A stretch of DNA of 64,000 nt from Episyrphus balteatus (taxonomy: Eukaryota > Arthropoda > Insecta > Diptera > Syrphidae), in assembly GCF_945859705.1 (NCBI RefSeq), contig NC_079137.1, forward strand, positions 52,112,552 through 52,176,551, written 5' to 3'. This document shows positions 59,800 to 64,000 of this stretch, piece after piece. The notes beneath the pieces were generated by a model. It saw only the letters and a list, made by a program, of their open reading frames with translations, searched no databases and was not told the DNA's origin. Numbering within the stretch: position 1 is the first letter of the stretch; each line of letters starts with the position of its first letter. Made by a program: the position numbers and the translations under genes.

Positions 59800-60350
59800 A
59801 CCAGGATGTTTTTTAGTGCATATCCCAAAATTTCACCTTTTCGCCTTGATTTTAGAGTTTTTGGAATCAGCATTAAAAAATACCTTGAAATTATGTATCA
59901 TAAGTGTATATAATACCATCGTCTATTTTTGATAATTTTGAAAATCTCCATTTCGCGCTTTGACCTTCAAAATCTCGACTTGCGGACATGAGATTTTTCT
60001 AGACTTTTGAGGTATGTTATAGAATGCCAAAACGAAGGTATTGAGCAAAAAAAATTTCTATTAGCATTCCTTCCGAGATTTACCCCTTTTTTCACCTTAT
60101 TTGACTGTATTATAAGCAAAAGTTAACTTTATAGAGAATTCCCGATTTTGAATGTACAAAATATAAGTTTTTTTGAATTTGGTTCGGAAAATTTATTGCT
60201 TTGCAATAGTTTATTTAATAGAAATACGAATTACCAAAACGATGTATTCTGGGTAAGCTAAAAGTGAATACATTTTAGTTTTGCGTCATTCGAAAACTCT
60301 CAACGCATAATTCCAAATTAGACTTACCAATTGATTTTTAAAGCAGATGG
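59800..60350. repeat. Diverged relative of the right part of the 1.4-2.8 kb element
   Basis: AATCAGCATTAAAAAATACC, then TTGAAATTATGTATCATAAG, parallels 2,520-2,575 (CAGCATCAAAAAATACCTTG, then ACATGTGTCATA). CTTCAAAATCTCGACTTGCGGACATGAG parallels CTTCACCCCCTCCCTCTTGTCCGCG. Similarity is patchy, so this is an old relative. Confidence 0.45.
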
Positions 60351-61083
60351 GCATTATGAGGAGTGAGTAAATAAAAAGCCATATTTCCATATCATATAAA
60401 CTGTGACACAGATGTACTTTTGAAATGCAAAACCCTCAATTCTTGAGCGTCAAAGAAAAAGGTCTGTGGTGAAAAATTACCACGGGCGCAAAGTAAGCCC
60501 AGTAAAGTAAAAAGTTGAAAAGTAAGGATTCGATTGAATTGTTAGTAAATATAGTTCCAAATAATGTATTCCTTTTTTTTTAAACTTGGATCTGATTTCA
60601 GAGGGCCAATATCCTTCCTTTGTTTTTGCAAGAGAATATCCCTGAAAAAAAGTCAATGTGGGAAGGCTAGAGTTTAACATTAAATATCTGGTGTGACAGT
60701 TCATTGCAATAACCACTACGCACCGGGGTACAACGAATAATTAACAGTGTAAGAGAGCTAAACACTTAAAATCCATTATTGGATTTTCAAAATAATGAAT
60801 TGTAAAAAAAAAAAAACAATTAAAAAGACTAAAATTTTGTTTTTTGGTAAGAGTTCCTCAAATTTTTCATCCCAAATCTTTGTGGTTATCGATTCAATAC
60901 AGTTCTTGAGAAGGAACCTCTACTTCAAGCCGGGATTCCACTTCCCTTTTCCATAATTGATTTTTTTTTTTTTTTTTTGAAAAAATTTATTAATAAAACA
61001 TTTCTCATTTATTGAGCCATTTTGGTTTAAATTTATTAATAGATCCAAGTTTTAATAAAACTCAATTTTCAACTTTTTTTTAG
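60350..61083. other. Intronic DNA, no feature recognised
   Basis: Moderately complex to 60,720 then AT-rich with poly-T at 60,960. A 79-codon minus-strand frame at 60,477-60,716 has no recognised domain. Confidence 0.4.
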
Positions 61084-61286
61084 TACAGCACCCTGAAAAA
61101 AAATTGCTATGATTTGACATTCGTGTATTATAAAAACTTTTTTTGCTATTGTAGTTTTCAGAAAAGTAGACAAGTTTCCAAAGCTGAACTTAGAACGAAA
61201 ATTTAAACCCAAAAAGATTCGGGATGAATAAGTCATTAAGTTGGTCTATTAGCGTATTTTGTTTTGAATTTTTGGAACACCCTGTA
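61084..61286 (-). mobile_element. Possible short element with CAGGGTG-type ends
   Basis: The right boundary is GGAACACCCTGTATA and the left is TAGTACAGCACCCTGAAAA. The right boundary is a known type of insect terminal sequence. The two ends are not a clean inverted pair, so the limits are tentative. Confidence 0.35.
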
Positions 61287-61369
61287 TAAAAAATTTTTTT
61301 TTTTAATTCAAAGAAAACTTTGGTTTATTACTAAAAAGAAAACAAGTAGGTACCGTTCAATTTTCAAAG

Positions 61370-62115
61370 TAGTGCCTTTCTTGTATTAATTTCGCTTAGA
61401 GTCGTTTTTGAGAAAAATAACCTTTTCCATTTGGGTCATATAGCGAGTACTGGTAACATTTATTCAATTTTTTTTTTTTAGTTTCCCCAATCCCAAGAAT
61501 CTCCAAAAACAATTTGGAAGATTAAAATTTTAAATAAATACGTTTCAGTCTGGATCGGGTCAAAATTCTGGCTTCAAAATTCTGCTTTTCAAAATTCTAC
61601 TTTTTTAACGAAAATTCTGTTTTTTTTTTCTATTCTGCTTTTCAAAATTCTGCCATTATTATACTTAACCAAAAAAATTCTGCCAATTCTGTTTTTTTTT
61701 TTTTTATAGCATAGGTATGCGTTGACTAAAGAAAAATACACCTCATTAATGTAATTCAACATTGGTACTTTCCTAAATTTTTTGTTTAAGTGTCGCAAAT
61801 ATTTTTTAAAATGCATAGTCTGATTTTCTTTAAATAAATTCTATAAATTATTGGAACCGATGTTGTTTGATTAAAAAATTAATTTTTTGCAGGATTTTGA
61901 AAAACAGAATTATGAAAAGCAGAATTTTGAAAAACAGAATTTTGAAAAACAGAATTTTGAAAATCAGCATTTTGAAAGCAGAATTTTGACAAAAGAATTT
62001 TGACCCCGGCAGAATTTTGACCCCAACACATTTCAGTGGTTTAAGATGCAGCTCGAAATAGAGAAAGGAAGACAAATAGAAAGACAGAATAACGAGACCC
62101 ACTTTTTTTTTGTTT
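61370..62115 (+). repeat. Dispersed repeat family A, copy 6 (fragment), split by a nested element
   Basis: Contains CTTAGAGTCGTTTTTGAGAA, CATATAGCGAGTACTG and CCAAAAACAATTTGGAAG. After the insertion it resumes with TTTCAGTGGTTTAAGATGCA, GCTCG, a GACAAATAGAAAGACAGA tract and GAGACCCACTTTTTTT. The order equals copy 1 (11,330-11,530). The 3' end is missing. Confidence 0.7.
61549..62027. mobile_element. Foldback element built from ~15 bp AAATTCTG units, nested in family A copy 6
   Basis: Both arms are arrays of one short unit: CAAAATTCTG(C/G)TTTT on the left (61,559-61,700) and AAAAGCAGAATTTTG on the right (about 61,890-62,020), ending GGGTCAAAATTCTGG and CAGAATTTTGACCCC. The flanks ACGTTTCAG and ACATTTCAG form an 8-9 bp duplication with one mismatch. 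Inverted arms made of short direct repeats are the architecture of Foldback-type elements. No coding capacity. Confidence 0.82.
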
Positions 62116-62119
62116 ATAG

Positions 62120-63532
62120 CAAATTACAAATCCTTAACTTGTTTATAGCAAATAAAACTGTTAATTATCACCCGTCCAGATTTAATGATTTAAGGTTATA
62201 TTTGGAACGTTTTAACATAAATTCAAGGAAACTATGTATCTACTAAATTATTTACTCAACGCTTTTTGAACATTGAATTGCTTTACCTAAAAAAAACTCT
62301 GCAATTCAAAGTAGCCTTACAAACGTCTGAAGCTTAAAACTTAAAATGTCAACTAAATGATGTGGAACATCATGTCATTCATGAAATTTGACTTAATTTC
62401 CATGTAACCTTCATTATCGCTCAACCAGTTTGATAAAAATTACCCCCGAAAACGATTTCTAATGAATAAAAAATTCCTTGTCACATTTAACCGAAAAACA
62501 TTTTTTTTTTAAATCCCAAATCAACCAAAAAATATATTCATACCTCTATTCTCATCTGAATTTATATTACACCTTAAAAAAATGTCATCCTTCTCTTCTA
62601 ACTCCCAAACACCAATTTTCAAAATGAAGGCAAAAATATTCATTGTATAAAAAATGTAGACACATTTAATATACCAAAGGTAAAAATTAAATAACAACAA
62701 ATCTTCCACTTTTTTTTCGTTGTTGTTGTTCATATTATTGTGTGTTTCCAAAATGTTTCCTTTATAACACTATAAAGCTACATTTCAATGAAGGTAGGTA
62801 TCTTTCCCAAACATATATCCTTTAAACCAAATGTATAACGCTCATTAATTTACCTTCTCTCTTCTTCTTCTTCCCCCCACAACAAAAAAAAAACCTTATA
62901 TATCCAAGTTTTGTTGTTTTGTTATTCCGGATGTGTTTATAACTCGTGTCTGACAGAAAGTATATCCTTTCTCATTTTCACCAAAAAAAAAATATGTGGA
63001 ACACAAAATACAACAATAAGAACTTTAATCCATATGTATGTATGTATCTATAGAAGGTAGAAGGTAAAAGCTAATGTATATTCATTCCTACCTATTAACC
63101 TGTTTTCACGTGAAAGATTTTCAGTGTCAGCCCCTCAACCAACAAACACAAGGTTATACTATGTATTCATGTTATGAACCCAAATATTATACCATACACC
63201 CACACACACACACACAGACACAATAAATAAACCTTCCAATTTGTTTTGGTTAAACCAAAATAAAATACAAAAAAAAGCAAAAAAATAAATATCCAACAAT
63301 TTACCAAATAGACAGAAAGTCTTCAATTCAAAAAAAGGTTGATTAAGTCTCTAAAATAAAGCTTTAAAAGATAAGGTTTCTGCCTATATTTTAATTAATT
63401 TTTTTCAAAGCCTACCTTCATCAAAGAATATTCTATCTATCTTAAAGGTAGCCACAAAAATATTGATTACTCAATTTATCATTTAGATAAAGTAAAGTAA
63501 AGTTAAATCTATCATCAAGATTGAAGAAAACG
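62120..63532. other. Donor-proximal part of intron 1, mostly single-copy-like
   Basis: 62,500-63,530 lacks recognisable elements. It carries CA repeats at 63,200-63,216, a CTTCTTCTTCTTC tract near 62,860 and several AAGGTAG motifs. No branch, acceptor or second exon was identified. Confidence 0.45.
63200..63216. repeat. CA microsatellite
   Basis: (CA)8 followed by GACAC, about 320 bases inside the intron from the donor. Confidence 0.8.
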
Positions 63533-63539
63533 ACTTACC
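63533..63539 (-). other. Splice donor of intron 1
   Basis: Minus-strand reading is ...GAAGAAAATG|GTAAGTCG, with the intron starting at 63,538. GTAAGT is the consensus metazoan donor. The coding frame upstream is open; reading through continues only a short way into AT-rich sequence. The donor splits a codon after its first base (phase 1). Confidence 0.78.
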
Positions 63540-63656
63540 ATTTTCTTCTTCAATGTTCCTTGTCAAAGCGGCCGATGGACTGCCTCGAATCCTTGTCGAA
63601 TCCAAATCTCCAACAAATAAAATTAAAAACAAAATAAAAATCAATTGTATATCCAT
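63539..63656 (-). CDS. First coding exon of a secreted or membrane protein (signal-peptide exon)
   Basis: Read on the minus strand, ATG at 63,656 opens 39 codons plus one base, ending at a perfect GTAAGT donor. The peptide begins MDIQLIFILFLILFVG. Residues 4-16 are almost all Leu, Ile, Phe or Val, as in a signal peptide. They are followed by an acidic/polar stretch (DLDS), a basic one (TRIRG), then SPSAALTR and an acidic tail (EEEN). An in-frame TGA lies three codons upstream (63,663-63,665) and the context is ACCATGG, so this ATG is the probable start. The intron is phase 1; signal-peptide exons of extracellular and Ig-type proteins often end in phase 1. I infer a secreted or membrane protein. 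I do not recognise the family, and no downstream exon was found. Base composition is clearly richer in G and C than the flanks. Confidence 0.78.
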
Positions 63657-64000
63657 GGTTAATCAATCTTTTTTTTTCTGCACTTTGTTTTTTCTCCCTC
63701 TTTCCCCCACTCTCTCTCTTTATTTTTTCTCTCTTTCTTTGTAGTAATTTCTTTCCAATAAATTCCAATTATTTTTGTAACACTTCTTCGGCTATCTTAA
63801 TTACTTTGACACTTTTTTTCTTTATTTAACTTTTTTTCTTTATACTATATTGCATCTTCACACAATAATAACAACAAAAAATTGGACAAAAGAACAAAAA
63901 AAAAAATAAAACGAATAAAAGAAGAAGGAAGGAAGGAAAAAAAAAATCTTCGGTAATATAGCACTTCACTTCTAACAAATTGGCCAGCAATTACAATCAA
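63657..64000 (-). promoter_or_regulatory. 5' leader (5' UTR) and possibly promoter-proximal DNA of the signal-peptide gene
   Basis: On the minus strand this stretch is strongly purine-rich. It has runs of GAAG and AAAG, and a GAGAGAGAGTGGGGGAAAGAG tract just upstream of the start codon (plus strand about 63,690-63,720). Such A-rich, GA-repeat leaders are common in fly mRNAs, and GAGAG is the core of GAGA-factor sites; both are general knowledge, not proof here. Only one upstream ATG was found (63,855). No TATA box or clear initiator could be placed, so the transcription start may lie beyond the window. Confidence 0.55.
63826..63855 (-). other. Possible upstream ORF (9 codons) in the 5' leader
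   Basis: Minus-strand ATG at 63,855 reads MQYSIKKKS then TAA at 63,828-63,826, about 170 bases before the main start. It is the only ATG seen in the leader. It matters only if transcription starts upstream of it, which cannot be shown here. A short uORF like this could lower translation of the main frame. Confidence 0.3.

Larger units (their letters stand above)
1..63538 (-). other. Giant first intron (at least 63.5 kb) of the minus-strand gene
   Basis: Everything left of the donor lacks a recognisable host exon on either strand. The longest ORFs are low-complexity Phe/Lys/Asn-rich artefacts of AT-rich DNA or lie inside transposon remnants. The acceptor was not found, so the intron may run past position 1, or a small exon may have been missed. 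First introns of developmental and neuronal cell-surface genes in insects are often this long; that is background knowledge, not an identification. Confidence 0.55.

Noticed and set aside
63550..63768. 72-codon minus-strand frame overlapping the signal-peptide exon
   Set aside because: It starts at TTG, is in a different frame from the ATG exon, and is Lys/Arg-rich because of the purine leader. The overlapping ATG exon has the in-frame upstream stop, hydrophobic leader and donor.
1..64000. tRNA, rRNA, CRISPR or prokaryotic operon features
   Set aside because: No tRNA B-box with an acceptor stem, no rRNA-like blocks, no repeat-spacer arrays and no Shine-Dalgarno-linked ORFs were seen; the sequence is eukaryotic intron DNA.

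Overview
The window is eukaryotic nuclear DNA, almost certainly from an insect. It is very AT-rich and full of poly-A/T tracts, with no dense open reading frames, no ribosome-binding sites and no operons. It carries degraded animal-type transposons: a non-LTR reverse transcriptase tail, a pogo/Tigger-type transposase and many small TIR elements. CAA/TTG-rich simple repeats and the leader style near the right end resemble a fly (Diptera). That last step is inference; order and species cannot be fixed from this sequence.

Only one host-gene segment can be supported. On the minus strand at 63,539-63,656 there is a first coding exon: ATG, a hydrophobic signal-peptide-like stretch, 39 codons and a consensus GTAAGT donor in phase 1. 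A purine-rich leader lies upstream (63,657-64,000). No second exon was recognised, so positions 1-63,538 are best read as the 5' part of a first intron longer than 63.5 kb, transcribed right to left. The host gene was not identified.

The intron alternates between two kinds of DNA. Islands of more complex, apparently single-copy sequence lie near 0-1.4, 8.7-10, 15-17.7, 20-22, 24.8-26.3, 36-37.3, 44.9-46.4, 49.4-50.8, 56-57 and 62.5-63.5 kb. They hold CA/TG, GAT and GACGAC microsatellites and could contain regulatory DNA. Between them lie blocks of transposon debris: at least a dozen distinct TIR, foldback or MITE-like elements, a diffuse ~1 kb GGGGCCCC array (13.7-14.8 kb), a ~300 bp tandem duplication (18.9-19.5 kb), and about six copies of one ~1 kb dispersed repeat (family A).

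Three family A copies have each been hit by a different element: a TA-target element at 27.1 kb, a hAT-like element at 33.2 kb and an AAATTCTG foldback at 61.5 kb. This gives a readable nested history with empty-site comparisons inside the window. The most striking structure is a 1.5 kb element at 42.4-43.9 kb that is an almost end-to-end inverted repeat. Because it lies in a presumed intron, it would form a long hairpin RNA. No CRISPR, rRNA, tRNA or prokaryotic feature was seen.
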